DNA of 64,000 nt from Tistrella mobilis (GTDB taxonomy: Bacteria > Pseudomonadota > Alphaproteobacteria > Tistrellales > Tistrellaceae). A program made the translations under genes and the position numbers. Positions 16,802 to 26,316 of this stretch are shown piece by piece. Location of the stretch: NCBI RefSeq assembly GCF_039634785.1, contig NZ_JBBIAB010000008.1, forward strand, positions 1-64,000. The letters are read 5' to 3'. The notes under the pieces are model-generated. The model made no database searches and had not been told where the DNA came from. It worked only from the letters and a program-made list of their open reading frames with translations. Every line of letters begins with the position of its first letter. Position 1 is the stretch's first letter.

Positions 16802-18226
16802 TCACTCGGCAGGTGGCGGCACGTCGCTGGTGGTATCGTCGAGCGCGGTGATCCGGGCCTCGACCTGACGCCGGTCGGGCGAGTCCGCGGGCAGCACGTC
16901 GAGCAGGCGATGCCACAGGCTGCGGGCCTGATCCAGCTCGCCGTCGCGGGCATGGACCTCGCCCCCCAGCCAGAGCGCCATGTCGTGTTCGGGCGCCAGC
17001 GCCAGCGCCCGGTCGCGGGCGGCGCGGGCGGCGGTGATGATCCGCGGGTCGAGGTCGCCGTCGTCCGGAACCTCGACCCGTGCCTGCATCAGGGCGAGCT
17101 GCAGGTCCATCACCCGCGGATTGGCTTCGGCGCCGCGGGCAAGGGCAGCGCGCGCCGCCGCCGGATCACCGAGAACGGTGTAGGAGCGGGCGAGACGCAG
17201 CCAGCCATCGGGGTCCTCGGGCGCGTTTTCCAGGCGCGAGGCCAGCCCCTGAACCATGCCGCGGATCATTTCGGCCTGGGCGGGCGGCACGGCCATGCCG
17301 CCGGGTGCCTCTGCGGCCTCGCCCGGGCTGCGCCAGCTTTCGGGGATGAGGCCTGCGACCGGCCGGCCAAGATCGCCGGCGGCGCGGCGGATCTGACGTT
17401 CCAGCTCGGCCCGCCACGGGGCGTCGGCGGGGGTGTCGGCGGCAAGCGCCACCCAGCGTTCCAGCGCCTCGGCAATCCGGCCGCCCTGGGCATCGGCAAG
17501 GCCCAGATAATAGCGGGCCGCGGCATTGCCGGGATCGCGGGCGACGGCACGGTCGAACAGCACCCGGGCATGCTCGTCGACCTGTCCGCCGCGGGCGATC
17601 ACCTCGGCGGCGGCGGCGCTGGTCAGCAGGTCGACGTCATCGGGGGCCAGGGCCAGCGCCCGGGCGAAGGCGCGGGCGGCCTCGTCATGGCGCCCCAGGC
17701 TGCTCAGCGCGCGGCCGAGCAGGGTCCAGCCACGGGGGTCCTCGCTGTCGGCGCCTTCAAGTTTGGTCGCAAGCTCTTCGGCCAGCTTCGCCAGATCGGC
17801 ATCGCTCGCCCGGGCAAGCGGCCGTTCCGCCGCCGGATGGTCGGGCAGGCCGGGCTGGCCCAGACGCAGATAGACGCCGACGGCGATCATCGGCACCAGC
17901 AGGATCAGGATCGCCGCCAGGCGGTTGGCCCGGCGTCGTTCCTTGCGGCCTGAAGGCGCATGATGCGGTTCCGCCCCGCGGGCGGCATCGGCGGCAAGCA
18001 GCCGGCGCTGGATCTCGAGCCGCGCGGCCGTCGCCTCCTCGGCCGTCAGCCGGCCCTGGGCGAGTTCGGTATCGACCTCGGCCAGCTGATGGCGGTAGAT
18101 CGCGATGTCTCCCAGCCGGGCGGCCCCGCGTTCGCGGGCGCGACCTTTCAGCACCGGCAGCAGCAGCACGGTCAGGGCAAGCAGAGTGACCAGGGCGATG
18201 ACCGCCCAGAACCAGAGACCGGTCAT
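16802..18226 (-). CDS. ccmI: Cytochrome c biogenesis protein CcmI
   Basis: A 474-residue apocytochrome c chaperone of System I. It has an N-terminal membrane helix (residues 2-26), a cytoplasmic loop rich in charged residues, a second helix near 103-122, and a long periplasmic part with TPR repeats that holds the C-terminus of the apoprotein. A DPRGWTLLGRALSSLGRHDEAARAFARALAL stretch shows the TPR pattern clearly. It overlaps ccmH as ATGA. It is the last gene of the leftward ccm cluster, with the amino-acid transporter ATPase gene 129 bp beyond. Confidence 0.93.
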   Translation of the reverse strand: MTGLWFWAVIALVTLLALTVLLLPVLKGRARERGAARLGDIAIYRHQLAEVDTELAQGRLTAEEATAARLEIQRRLLAADAARGAEPHHAPSGRKERRRANRLAAILILLVPMIAVGVYLRLGQPGLPDHPAAERPLARASDADLAKLAEELATKLEGADSEDPRGWTLLGRALSSLGRHDEAARAFARALALAPDDVDLLTSAAAAEVIARGGQVDEHARVLFDRAVARDPGNAAARYYLGLADAQGGRIAEALERWVALAADTPADAPWRAELERQIRRAAGDLGRPVAGLIPESWRSPGEAAEAPGGMAVPPAQAEMIRGMVQGLASRLENAPEDPDGWLRLARSYTVLGDPAAARAALARGAEANPRVMDLQLALMQARVEVPDDGDLDPRIITAARAARDRALALAPEHDMALWLGGEVHARDGELDQARSLWHRLLDVLPADSPDRRQVEARITALDDTTSDVPPPAE

Positions 18227-18927
18227 GTCTGGGGGCGTCCGTCCTTGGGCGGCGTGTCGTCTTCGTCGGATCCGGAGGCATCGGGGGCGCCGTCATCCGC
18301 GCCGGCCGCCCGGGTCTTGTCCGGCGCCGGATCGAAGACCTCGTCCGTGCCGGATGGGGCGGGACCGGTTTCGTCGAGCAGCCGGGCCAGGCGCCAGGCC
18401 TCGTCGTCGTCGAGCGGGCGGGCGAAGCCATCCTCGGCGGCGCGGGCGGCATAGGCGCGGCGCTGGCGGCGGATGAAGCCGATCGCGATCGCAGCCCCGA
18501 CCAGCAGGGCCAGCGCCGGGGCGCCCCAAAGCAGATAGGTGGTCGACTTGACCGGCGGCCGCATCAGAATCCAGTCGCCATAGCGGTCGACCATGAAGGT
18601 CAGAATGTCGTCGCGGCTGCGGCCGGCCGCCACCTGCTCGCGCACAACCTGACGCAGGTCGCGGGCCAGTTCGGCATTGCTGTCCTCGATCGACTGGTTC
18701 TGGCAGACCAGGCAGCGCAGTTCCTTCGAGATCTCGCGCGCCCGGCGCTCTTCCGCCGGGTCGGCCAGCGGAACCTCGGGCTGGGCGAGCGGGCCCGGGG
18801 CCACGCTGCCGGGGGCCGGCATTTCCTGGGGCGCACGCTGTGCCGGGGCGTCGGTCTGCTGGGCCAGCACCTGCGGGGCGGAGACGACCAGCAGGGCGGC
18901 GATCGCGAGGCAAGCGGCGCGGGTCAT
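18223..18927 (-). CDS. ccmH: Cytochrome c biogenesis protein CcmH (thiol oxidoreductase)
   Basis: A 234-residue membrane-anchored periplasmic protein that reduces or holds the CXXCH cysteines of apocytochrome c. It has a signal peptide of about 22 residues, then the diagnostic LRCLVCQ motif with C72 and C75, and a transmembrane helix in about 125-145. The C-terminal 70 residues are acidic and extend beyond the short CcmH form. The ATG at 18927 overlaps the ccmG stop by 4 bp, and the stop overlaps ccmI by 4 bp. Confidence 0.94.
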   Translation of the reverse strand: MTRAACLAIAALLVVSAPQVLAQQTDAPAQRAPQEMPAPGSVAPGPLAQPEVPLADPAEERRAREISKELRCLVCQNQSIEDSNAELARDLRQVVREQVAAGRSRDDILTFMVDRYGDWILMRPPVKSTTYLLWGAPALALLVGAAIAIGFIRRQRRAYAARAAEDGFARPLDDDEAWRLARLLDETGPAPSGTDEVFDPAPDKTRAAGADDGAPDASGSDEDDTPPKDGRPQT

Positions 18928-19472
18928 TCGGCCGCCTCCTTCAGCAGCGGACGGATGCGGTCTTCCAGCGCCTCTTCGGTCAGCACGCCGATATGCTGGG
19001 CCAGGATGCGGCCCCGGCCGTCGACCACGAAGGTTTCCGGCACGCCCGAAATGCCGAACTCGATGCCGGTCCGGCCGTCGATATCGGCACCGATGCGGGT
19101 ATAGGGGTCGCCATGGCGGTCCAGCCAGCGGCGGGCATCCTCGGGCCGGTCCTTGTAGTTGATCCCGACGATGCGCACACCCTCTTCGCGGGCCATCTTC
19201 ATCAGCAGGGGGTGTTCGGCCAGGCAGGGCACGCACCAGGACGCGAAGAAATTGACCAGAACCGGCCGGCCGTCAGCCAGATCCGCCGCGGCGAGCCCCT
19301 GCTCCCGGCCCTCGATCGGCCCGAGCGCGAAGGCCGGGACCGGCTTGTCGATCCGGCCCGACGGCACGGCCCGGGGGTCGAGGTCGAGCCCGGTGAGAAA
19401 CACCCCGGCCAGTGCCAGGAACACCAGCACCGGCAGGACGTAGATCAGACGCTTCAGCATCGGCGCGGCCAC
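18924..19472 (-). CDS. ccmG: Thiol:disulfide interchange protein CcmG/DsbE
   Basis: A 182-residue thioredoxin-fold protein anchored by an N-terminal helix (about 9-27) in the inner membrane and facing the periplasm. The active site is WCVPC at 79-83, preceded by PVLVNFFAS, and the conserved GVPETFVVDGRGRI loop lies near 145-158. It keeps apocytochrome haem-binding cysteines reduced. The start is a GTG at 19472 directly after the ccmF stop; an ATG at 19460 is an alternative because no clear ribosome site separates them. Confidence 0.94.
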   Translation of the reverse strand: MAAPMLKRLIYVLPVLVFLALAGVFLTGLDLDPRAVPSGRIDKPVPAFALGPIEGREQGLAAADLADGRPVLVNFFASWCVPCLAEHPLLMKMAREEGVRIVGINYKDRPEDARRWLDRHGDPYTRIGADIDGRTGIEFGISGVPETFVVDGRGRILAQHIGVLTEEALEDRIRPLLKEAAE

Positions 19473-21488
19473 TCACTCGGCGGGGGCGGGGGGCAGAGAG
19501 CCGGTGGTCTGCGGGGTCCGGGCGCGGCGCGGCGCCCCGACCCTGAGGCGCCGGTCGCTCAGCGATATCATGCCGCCGAGTGCCATGACCAGCGCGCCGC
19601 CCCAGATCCAGGGCGTCAGCGGGTTGTGATAGAGCCGGAAGCTCCATCTGCCGTTGACCGGCTCGGCACCCGCCAGGGCCACATAGACGTCGGCGATGCC
19701 GTTGGTCCGGATGGCGGCCTCGGTGGTGGTGGTGCCCTGGGCGGGATAGAAGCGGATCTCGGGGCTGAGCTTCGCCACCGCCCGCGCGCCCGGTCCGTCG
19801 CCCGACATCAGGCGCAGATCGCCCATGGTGCTGCGGTAATTGGGCCCCGGCTGCTGGGTGACGCCGCGGAATTCGACCACCCGGCCGCCGATCTCGGCGC
19901 GCTCGCCGGGGGCGAGCGTCACGGTCTTTTCGGCCTGCCAGATCGACGCGCCGGTGATGCCGAGCACCAGAATGCCGACGCCCAGATGGGCGACCGCCGT
20001 GCCCCAGGCGGCGCGCGGCAGATTGCGGGCACGGCGCCAGGCGGTGCCGGCACCCTTCGCGATCTGGATGCGCTCTGCGACATCGGCCAGGCTGGCGGCC
20101 ACCAGCCAGACGCCGAGCATCAGGCCAAGCGCGCCGAGCGCACCATCGACCGAGATGCCACCGACGAAGAACCCGGCCGCCGCGGCAAGCAGGGCCGCGA
20201 CCATGGCGAAGCGCAGTCGCTGGAGCACGGCCCCCAGATCGCCACGCTTCCAGGCCAGCGACGGGCCCATACCGGCCACGATCAGCAGCGGCACCGCCAG
20301 CGGCACGACCGTGGCATCGAAGAAGGGCGGGCCCACGGTGACCTTGGCGCCGGCGAAGGCATCCAGGAACAGCGGATAGAGCGTGCCGATCAGCACGGTG
20401 GCGGCCAGAGCCGACAGCAGCAGGTTGTTGACCACCAGCCCGCTTTCGCGGCTGACCGGGGCGAACAGCCCGCCGGGCTTCAGCGTCGGCGCCCGCCAGG
20501 CATAAAGGGTGAGACCGCCGCCCACCACCACGCACATGAAGCCGAGCACGAAGACGCCGCGGGTCGGGTCGCTCGCGAAGGCGTGGACCGAGGTGATGAC
20601 GCCCGAGCGGACCAGGAAGGTGCCGAGCAGGCTGAGCGAGAAGGTCAGGATCGCGAGCAGGATGGTCCAGGATTTCAGCGTGTCGCGCTTCTCGACCACG
20701 ATCGCGGAATGCAGAAGGGCGGTGCCGGCCAGCCAGGGCATCAGCGAGGCGTTTTCGACCGGGTCCCAGAACCACCATCCGCCCCAGCCGAGCTCGTAAT
20801 AGGCCCACCACGAGCCGAGCGCGATACCGATCGTCAGGAACACCCAGGCCGCCAGCGTCCAGGGCCTGACCCAGCGCGCCCAGGCGGCATCGACCTTGCC
20901 TTCGATCAGGGCTGCGATTGCGAAGGCGAACGCGATCGAGAAGCCGACATAGCCGAGATAGAGGAAGGGCGGATGGAAGGCGAGGCCGGGGTCCTGGAGC
21001 AGCGGGTTGAGGTCGCGCCCCTCTGCCGGCGGCGGCATCAGCCGGTCGAAGGGGTTGGAGGTCAGCAGCATGAACAGCAGGAAGCCGATCGCGATCATGC
21101 CCTGGACCGCAAGCACCCGCGCCCTGAGCGAGGGCGGCAGATTGCGGCCGAACAGCGCCACCGCGCCGCCATAGAGGGCCAGGATCGTGGCCCAGAGCAG
21201 CAGCGAGCCCTCGTGATTGCCCCAGACGCCGGTGATCTTGTAGAGCAGCGGCTTGGCGGTGTGGGAATTGGCCGCGACCAGCAGCACCGAAAAATCGCTC
21301 TGGACGAAGGCGACGGTCAGGGCCGCAAAGGCGCCCAGGATCGACAGCATCTGGGCCATGGCCGCCCCGCGGCCGGCGGCCATCAGCGCCGCATCGCCGC
21401 GCGCGGCCCCGATCAGCGGCACCACCGCCTGGACGATGGCCATGGCGAGCGCCAGGACCAGGAGGTAGTGGCCGAGTTCGGCGATCAT
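19473..21488 (-). CDS. ccmF: Cytochrome c haem lyase subunit CcmF
   Basis: A 671-residue polytopic membrane protein with about 14-15 helices. The tryptophan-rich haem-handling motif WGGWWFWDPVEN lies at 235-246, and GVWGNHEGSLLLW is at 88-99. With CcmH and CcmI it attaches haem from CcmE to apocytochrome c. The ATG at 21488 shares one base with the ccmE stop (TGATG), which implies coupled translation. Length and motif order are normal. Confidence 0.96.
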   Translation of the reverse strand: MIAELGHYLLVLALAMAIVQAVVPLIGAARGDAALMAAGRGAAMAQMLSILGAFAALTVAFVQSDFSVLLVAANSHTAKPLLYKITGVWGNHEGSLLLWATILALYGGAVALFGRNLPPSLRARVLAVQGMIAIGFLLFMLLTSNPFDRLMPPPAEGRDLNPLLQDPGLAFHPPFLYLGYVGFSIAFAFAIAALIEGKVDAAWARWVRPWTLAAWVFLTIGIALGSWWAYYELGWGGWWFWDPVENASLMPWLAGTALLHSAIVVEKRDTLKSWTILLAILTFSLSLLGTFLVRSGVITSVHAFASDPTRGVFVLGFMCVVVGGGLTLYAWRAPTLKPGGLFAPVSRESGLVVNNLLLSALAATVLIGTLYPLFLDAFAGAKVTVGPPFFDATVVPLAVPLLIVAGMGPSLAWKRGDLGAVLQRLRFAMVAALLAAAAGFFVGGISVDGALGALGLMLGVWLVAASLADVAERIQIAKGAGTAWRRARNLPRAAWGTAVAHLGVGILVLGITGASIWQAEKTVTLAPGERAEIGGRVVEFRGVTQQPGPNYRSTMGDLRLMSGDGPGARAVAKLSPEIRFYPAQGTTTTEAAIRTNGIADVYVALAGAEPVNGRWSFRLYHNPLTPWIWGGALVMALGGMISLSDRRLRVGAPRRARTPQTTGSLPPAPAE

Positions 21489-22048
21489 CAGCTGGGATCC
21501 CCGCTGCCGGTCTTCAGAAGCTTCTGGTGGCTGCCTTCGGGCGTGCCTTCGCCGTGCCAGGTGCCGGCACGCTTCATGGCGTCGACCACCTCGGGCGGCA
21601 TATAGGTCTCGTCATGCTTGGCCAGAACCTGTTCGGCGGTTACGGTGCCGTCGGGTTCCAAGCGGCCTTCGGCGACGATGCCCTGGCCTTCGCGGAACAG
21701 ATCGGGCAGCAGGCCGTCGTAATGGATGACCAGGGTCTTGGCACCGTCCGAGACGGTGAAGGCGACATTGGTGCCGGGGCCGCGGATCACGCTGCCGGCC
21801 TCGACCAGGCCGCCGACCCGAAGCCGGGTGCCGGGTTCTACCTGCTTCGCCTGAATGTCGCTCGGGCTGTAGAAGAACAGCAGATTGTCGCGGAAGGCGC
21901 CCAGAACCAGGGCGACCGCCACGGCGACCAGCAGCAGGATGCCGCCCAGCGCATACATCCGGCGACGCTTGCGGTTGAAGCGCCGGGGGGCAGGCGTGCG
22001 GGCGGCGGTGCCGCGTCCGGCGGCGGAAGCTTCAGGCGCGGGCGGCAT
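21488..22048 (-). CDS. ccmE: Periplasmic haem chaperone CcmE
   Basis: A 186-residue protein that binds haem covalently through a histidine and hands it to CcmF. The haem-binding site is KHDETYMPPEV, with H145 and Y149 in the HxxxY pattern. A membrane anchor lies at about 31-50, and the OB-fold core contains RLRVGGLVEAGSVIRG. The first 30 residues are an extra Pro/Ala/Arg-rich cytoplasmic extension. Its start overlaps the end of ccmD by 17 bp. Confidence 0.95.
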   Translation of the reverse strand: MPPAPEASAAGRGTAARTPAPRRFNRKRRRMYALGGILLLVAVAVALVLGAFRDNLLFFYSPSDIQAKQVEPGTRLRVGGLVEAGSVIRGPGTNVAFTVSDGAKTLVIHYDGLLPDLFREGQGIVAEGRLEPDGTVTAEQVLAKHDETYMPPEVVDAMKRAGTWHGEGTPEGSHQKLLKTGSGDPS

Positions 22049-22295
22049 CGTCGGTGGCTCCGTCGGTGCGGGCGGCGGTGCCCGGTGCGGAAGGGGCAGG
22101 GCGGCGGCGGCGTGCGCGCCGGTCCAGCCCCAGCGCCTCTAGCCGGGCCAGGCGGGCCTCGGCGCGGCGCAGCGCCACGCGGGCCTGCAGCCACACCCCC
22201 GCCAGCACCACAAGGGCGAAGCCGAAGGAGGGCCACACATAGGCGGCATAGCCGCCCATCGCCAGGAAGGTTTCGAGGTCGTTCACCGCCGTCAT
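22032..22295 (-). CDS. ccmD: Haem exporter protein CcmD
   Basis: A small membrane protein that helps release haem-loaded CcmE from CcmABC. The GGYAAYVWPSFGFALVVLAGVW stretch at about 14-35 is the CcmD signature helix. At 87 residues it is longer than usual; the added C-terminal part is Arg/Ala-rich and overlaps ccmE. The ATG at 22295 is very close to the GAGG element, so the GTG nine bases downstream could be the true start. Confidence 0.85.
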   Translation of the reverse strand: MTAVNDLETFLAMGGYAAYVWPSFGFALVVLAGVWLQARVALRRAEARLARLEALGLDRRARRRRPAPSAPGTAARTDGATDDAARA

Positions 22296-22482
22296 GTCCT
22301 CAACAATGATCGTCGTCCGGCGGGCCCGGCGCGATCTTGCGCAACAGATAGTGTCAGGCCGGGGCCCGCGTCCAGTGCTGCGGCAGGCTTGCGCCGCTAT
22401 GTCGCGGAAGTTGCGTGACAAAAATCCGCGGGGGTCGGGTCGGTTCCGGTCTTTGGCCTGTTCCGGTTATCTACTGTTCCCG

Positions 22483-23211
22483 TCACTCGGCGCGGCCGAG
22501 CGCCGCCTGCATCTCCAGGCTGCGCGCCCGGCGTTCCAGAAGTTCCGTCCGCGCGCGCAGGCAGACGATCGCCACGAAGATCAGCGTGAAGCCCAGCGCC
22601 ATCGCCAGCAGCGGCCAGAGCATGGACGGGTGGATCGAGGGCGCATCGAGCTTCGAGATCGTCGCCGGCTGGTGCAGCGTGTTCCACCAGTCGACCGAGA
22701 ACTTGATGATCGGCAGGTTGACCACACCCACCACCGCCAGGATGGCCGCCGCCTTGGCACCGCGTTCGGGCGCATCGAAGGCGTCGCGCAGCACCATATA
22801 GCCCAGATACAGGAAGAACAGCAGCAGCACCGAGGTCAGCCGCGCATCCCAGACCCACCAGGTACCCCACATCGGCTGGCCCCAGAGCGCGCCGGTGACC
22901 AGCGCGATGGCGGTGAAGGCGGCCCCCGCCGGCGCGATCGCCTTGGCGGTGACGTCGGCCACGCCGTGGCGCCAGATCAGGTAGACCGCGCTCGACACCG
23001 CGAGGCCGGCATAGGAGAACATCGCCATCCACGCCGCCGGCACATGGACATACATGATCCGGAAGCTTTCGCCCTGCTGATAATCGGGCGGCGCCACGAA
23101 CAGGCCGAGATAGAGCCCGACCAGGATCAGGGCCAGCCCCGCCAGCGCCGCCGGGCGGCGGACGCGGTCGACGATGCGGCCATAGAGGGTGGGATTGGCG
23201 TAGCGATGCAT
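22483..23211 (-). CDS. ccmC: Haem exporter / CcmE haem-loading protein CcmC
   Basis: A 242-residue membrane protein with six helices that loads haem onto CcmE. The WWD domain WGTWWVWDARLTSVL spans 115-129, and the haem-ligand histidines are in YVHVPAAW (H56) and NTLHQP (H180). The ATG at 23211 gives the typical MHRYANPTLY start; the open frame upstream is not homologous. ccmD follows after a 187-bp gap that shows no gene or clear signal, the only sizeable gap within the downstream ccm genes. Confidence 0.95.
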   Translation of the reverse strand: MHRYANPTLYGRIVDRVRRPAALAGLALILVGLYLGLFVAPPDYQQGESFRIMYVHVPAAWMAMFSYAGLAVSSAVYLIWRHGVADVTAKAIAPAGAAFTAIALVTGALWGQPMWGTWWVWDARLTSVLLLFFLYLGYMVLRDAFDAPERGAKAAAILAVVGVVNLPIIKFSVDWWNTLHQPATISKLDAPSIHPSMLWPLLAMALGFTLIFVAIVCLRARTELLERRARSLEMQAALGRAE

Positions 23212-23373
23212 CGCGGACGGGACCCCGCCGGCTGAAGGAAGAGATGGAACACGGGTTCCGGAACCCGCACCCGCGAGGAGGTGCACGCCTGGCGGCCGGG
23301 CGTCAAGCCTTGCCGGGCCTGCGCGACCATCGGACGCGGTCCGGAACGCCCAAGTGTCGCGCGCAGGCCCCGA

Positions 23374-24048
23374 TCAGTCCAGCCCCGCGCGCAACCCGGC
23401 AGCCGCGGCCAGCGGTGCCAGCGCGAGGGCGAGCACCGAGCCTGCGGCAAGCAGCATCAGATGCGGCCCCATGGGCAGGCCGTTCGCCGCCGCTTCGACG
23501 GCGCCGACCCCGAAGATCAGCACCGGAACATAGAGCGGCAGCAGCAGCAGCGGCATCAGCGCCGCCCCGCGCCGGGCGCCCAGGGTGAGGGCGGCGCCGA
23601 TCGCGCCGATCAGCGACAGCGCCGGCGTGCCGAGGGCGAGCGAGGCCATCAGGGCGGGGATGAGCCGCAGCTCCGCCTGCAGCATGATCGCGACCAGCGG
23701 TGCCATCAGGATCAGCGGCAGGCCCGTGGTCAGCCAGTGGGCCGCGGTCTTGGCCAGCACCACGACCGCGAGCGGCGCGGGGGAGAGGGCCAGACCTTCG
23801 AGCGCCCCGTCATTGCGGTCGGCATCGAACAGCCGGTCGAGCGAGAGCAGCACGGCGAGCAGCGCCGATGCCCAGACCACGCCCGAGGCGATCCGCGCCA
23901 GCACCTGCGGGCCGGGGCCCACACCCAGCGGGAAGAGGGTGGCCGCCACCACGAAGAAGGCGAGCACGGCCACGACATCGCCGGACCGGCCGGCGGTGCG
24001 AGCCAGATCGCGGATCAGGATGGCGCTGAAGGTGCCGGCCAGGCTCAT
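23374..24048 (-). CDS. ccmB: Haem exporter permease CcmB
   Basis: A 224-residue membrane protein with six hydrophobic segments, the permease partner of CcmA. It contains the family patterns FFVVAATLFPLGVGP and LSLDRLFDADRNDGALEGL (about 66-84), and PLYVPVLIFGVGAVEAA near 171-187. It overlaps ccmA by 4 bp (ATGA), and ccmC follows after 162 bp. With CcmA it powers release of holo-CcmE rather than free haem export. Confidence 0.95.
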   Translation of the reverse strand: MSLAGTFSAILIRDLARTAGRSGDVVAVLAFFVVAATLFPLGVGPGPQVLARIASGVVWASALLAVLLSLDRLFDADRNDGALEGLALSPAPLAVVVLAKTAAHWLTTGLPLILMAPLVAIMLQAELRLIPALMASLALGTPALSLIGAIGAALTLGARRGAALMPLLLLPLYVPVLIFGVGAVEAAANGLPMGPHLMLLAAGSVLALALAPLAAAAGLRAGLD

Positions 24049-24707
24049 GGCGCCGCCTCCTCGATGTCGAGCGGCACGGCCCGGTCGTCCAGGCCGAGGG
24101 CCAGATGGGTTGCGGTGACGACCATGCCGCCCTGGTCGAGATGATCGCCGATCAGCCGGGCGACCAGGGACTGACCGTCGCGGTCGAGTGCTGTGGTGGG
24201 TTCGTCCAGCACCCAGAGCGGACGCCGGGCGAGCAGCAGGCGGGCGAGGGCCAGGCGCCGGCGCTGGCCGGCCGAAAGTACCCGCACCGGCAGCTCGGCC
24301 AGATGCGGGATGTCGAGAGCCTCCAGCGCTTCGGCCACCCGTGCCGCCCGCAGCGGCCGCGGCACGCCCAGGATCGCTGCCCAGTGCCTGAGATCGGCGC
24401 CGGCTGCGAGTTCGGCGGCGATGCCATCGCGATGGCCCAGATAGTGGAGCCGTTCCCGCCAGGGGATGTCGTGATCCTCGCGATCGACGCCGTTCCAGAG
24501 CACCTGCCCCGCATCGGCGCGCACGAAGCCCGCCAGGATGCGCAACAGCGTCGATTTGCCGGCGCCGTTGCGGCCGGTGACGACCAGCGCATGGCCGGCC
24601 TCCAGCTCCGCATCCAGGCCGATGAAGATCGGCCGGTCGCCGCGGAAGCATGCCAGCTCTTGCAGCGTCAGCCGGTCTGGGGTCTCATCCAGCGGGTCCG
24701 TGGTCAC
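24045..24707 (-). CDS. ccmA: Haem exporter ATP-binding protein CcmA
   Basis: A 220-residue ABC ATPase with Walker A GRNGAGKST at 45-53, signature LSAGQRRR at 144-151 and Walker B LWVLDEP at 164-170. The LSAGQ form and GLRGHRDG-like YLGHRDGIAAELA segment are typical of CcmA. The GTG at 24707 was chosen because GAGGAT lies about 5 bp upstream and the preceding 63 residues of the open frame are not homologous. It is the first gene of the ccm cluster and is divergent from the LysE-type exporter gene across 154 bp. Confidence 0.95.
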   Translation of the reverse strand: MTTDPLDETPDRLTLQELACFRGDRPIFIGLDAELEAGHALVVTGRNGAGKSTLLRILAGFVRADAGQVLWNGVDREDHDIPWRERLHYLGHRDGIAAELAAGADLRHWAAILGVPRPLRAARVAEALEALDIPHLAELPVRVLSAGQRRRLALARLLLARRPLWVLDEPTTALDRDGQSLVARLIGDHLDQGGMVVTATHLALGLDDRAVPLDIEEAAP

Positions 24708-24861
24708 GCGATCCTCATGAAACGGCCTCGGTCGACGGCTTCCGGGCTTGCCTTCGGGGCGCCACAATGCATAGACCAAAGGGCGCTTTGCGAAAAGGCC
24801 GGGATCCGATCCAGATGGCAAAGACGACAGGAGGACAGATGGCGGAGCGGACGATCGGCGC

Positions 24862-25509
24862 ATGATCCTGTCCAGCTTCCTCGCGGGCATCGGCATCGGT
24901 CTGGTGGTCGCGGCCCCGGTGGGGCCGGCGGCGGTGATGGTGATCGGGCGCAGCCTGGACCGCGGCTGGCGGGTGGGCTTCGTGACCGGCCTGGGCGTCG
25001 TGCTGGCCGATCTGGTCTATGCCGGCATCGCCGTGGCGGGGCTCGGCTGGATCGAGCAGATCTATGCCTTCGAGCGGCCCTTGCAGCTGTTTGCGGGCCT
25101 GCTGCTGCTGATCATGGGGCTGGTGACCGCGACCGGCGCGCTCAGCCGCGACGGCGGCCAGATCACCGCCTTGCCCAACCCGACCTATCACGGTCGCAAC
25201 CGGGTGATGGCCGCCTGTTCCGGCTGCATCGCCACTTTCGCGCTCACCATCGTCAACCCGACGGCGGTTGCGGCCTTCCTTGCCCTGTTCGCGACCCTCG
25301 GCCGCTTCGCCGAAGACAAGATCCCGCTTCTGGGCGGCATTGCGGCGGGTGGTGCGCTGTGGTGGGCGGGTCTTGCCTGGGGCGCGGCCCATGCCGGCCG
25401 CAAACTCGCGCCGCGCTGGCCGATGCGCATCAAGCGCGGCGCCGGTGCCGTGCTGGCGGCGATCGGCGCCGGCGTGCTGGTCTATACCGGGATCGACTAC
25501 TGGTCCTGA
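24862..25509 (+). CDS. LysE-family translocator
   Basis: A 215-residue inner-membrane exporter with six hydrophobic helices. The family start is clear: FLAGIGIGLVVAAPVGPAAVMVIGRSL (residues 6-32), with the conserved PVGP turn, and later ATFALTIVNPTAVAAFLALF. LysE/RhtB proteins export amino acids or related small molecules; this one's substrate cannot be told. The ATG at 24862 lacks a close ribosome site. It is a single gene divergent from ccmA and is followed by a GntR gene on the other strand. Confidence 0.9.
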   Translation: MILSSFLAGIGIGLVVAAPVGPAAVMVIGRSLDRGWRVGFVTGLGVVLADLVYAGIAVAGLGWIEQIYAFERPLQLFAGLLLLIMGLVTATGALSRDGGQITALPNPTYHGRNRVMAACSGCIATFALTIVNPTAVAAFLALFATLGRFAEDKIPLLGGIAAGGALWWAGLAWGAAHAGRKLAPRWPMRIKRGAGAVLAAIGAGVLVYTGIDYWS

Positions 25510-25536
25510 CTGGTCCTGACGCTGGCGGACCTGCCC

Positions 25537-26256
25537 TCAGAAATAGTCGGGATGGCGCTCCATGATCCGGGCGACGGCGCTGAGCGTGCCCGAAAGATGG
25601 CCGCGTACCGCCTCTTCCACGCCGGCCGTATCGCCCGCATCGATCCGGTCCAGAATGCGGCCGTGATAGTCCAGAATGCCCTGGGCCTTGCCCGGATCGA
25701 CCAGGTTCAGTGCGCGAAGCCGGTCGATATGGCCGGACCGTTCGGCGATCATGTACCAGAGATCGGGATGGCCGACGGCGTCGTAGAGCGCCAGATGGAA
25801 ATGCCGGTCCAGGATGGAGAACCGCTCGATATCCCCATCGGCGAAGGCCTGGCCCTGCAGATGCAGCAGGCGACGGGCATAGGCCGTCAAGTCCGCCGGT
25901 GTCTGGTGGCGGGCGATGGTCTTGGCGACCTCGATCTCGATCGCGAGCCGCAGGAACTGGGTCTCGCGGGCATGGGCGATATCGATCTTGGCAACCACCG
26001 TGCGCGACTGGGGGAAGATCTCGACCAGCTTCTCCCGTTCCAGCCTCAGGAAGGCGTCCCGCACCGGCGTCTGGCTGACGGCATATTCCTCGGCAAGCTG
26101 GGTGCGCGACAGCAGGGCCCCCGGCTTCAGCTCCAGGTCGATGATCCGGCGCCTGAGTGCGGCATAGATGCCCTGCGATGCCAGCGGCCGCCGGTCCAGA
26201 TCGGCCAGCGTGGCGATGTCGGTGAAGTCGGGCAGGACGGATCGCCTGGGGGACAT
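25537..26256 (-). CDS. GntR-family regulator, FadR/FCD type
   Basis: A 239-residue repressor. The winged HTH is in residues 28-82 (RTQLAEEYAVSQTPVRDAFLRLEREKLVEI), and the helical FCD ligand domain follows, with the metal-binding DRHFHLALYDAVGH pattern. The ATG at 26256 has a GGGAG about 10 bp upstream; the in-frame ATG at 26295 has none. The gene is divergent from the TRAP operon, and a 14-bp perfect palindrome lies between them, so it most likely controls uptake and breakdown of the sugar acid handled by that operon. Confidence 0.93.
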   Translation of the reverse strand: MSPRRSVLPDFTDIATLADLDRRPLASQGIYAALRRRIIDLELKPGALLSRTQLAEEYAVSQTPVRDAFLRLEREKLVEIFPQSRTVVAKIDIAHARETQFLRLAIEIEVAKTIARHQTPADLTAYARRLLHLQGQAFADGDIERFSILDRHFHLALYDAVGHPDLWYMIAERSGHIDRLRALNLVDPGKAQGILDYHGRILDRIDAGDTAGVEEAVRGHLSGTLSAVARIMERHPDYF

Positions 26257-26316
26257 GGGCGGCGGGCTCCCTGAAGCACTCTCTTCCCGGACCATATCAG
26301 ATGTTGCGTCAGGGCA

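Noticed and set aside
18840-21605. 921-residue open frame on the plus strand across ccmF-ccmH
   Set aside because: Antisense of three well-supported ccm genes; composition is Gln/His/Arg-rich and there is no ribosome site.
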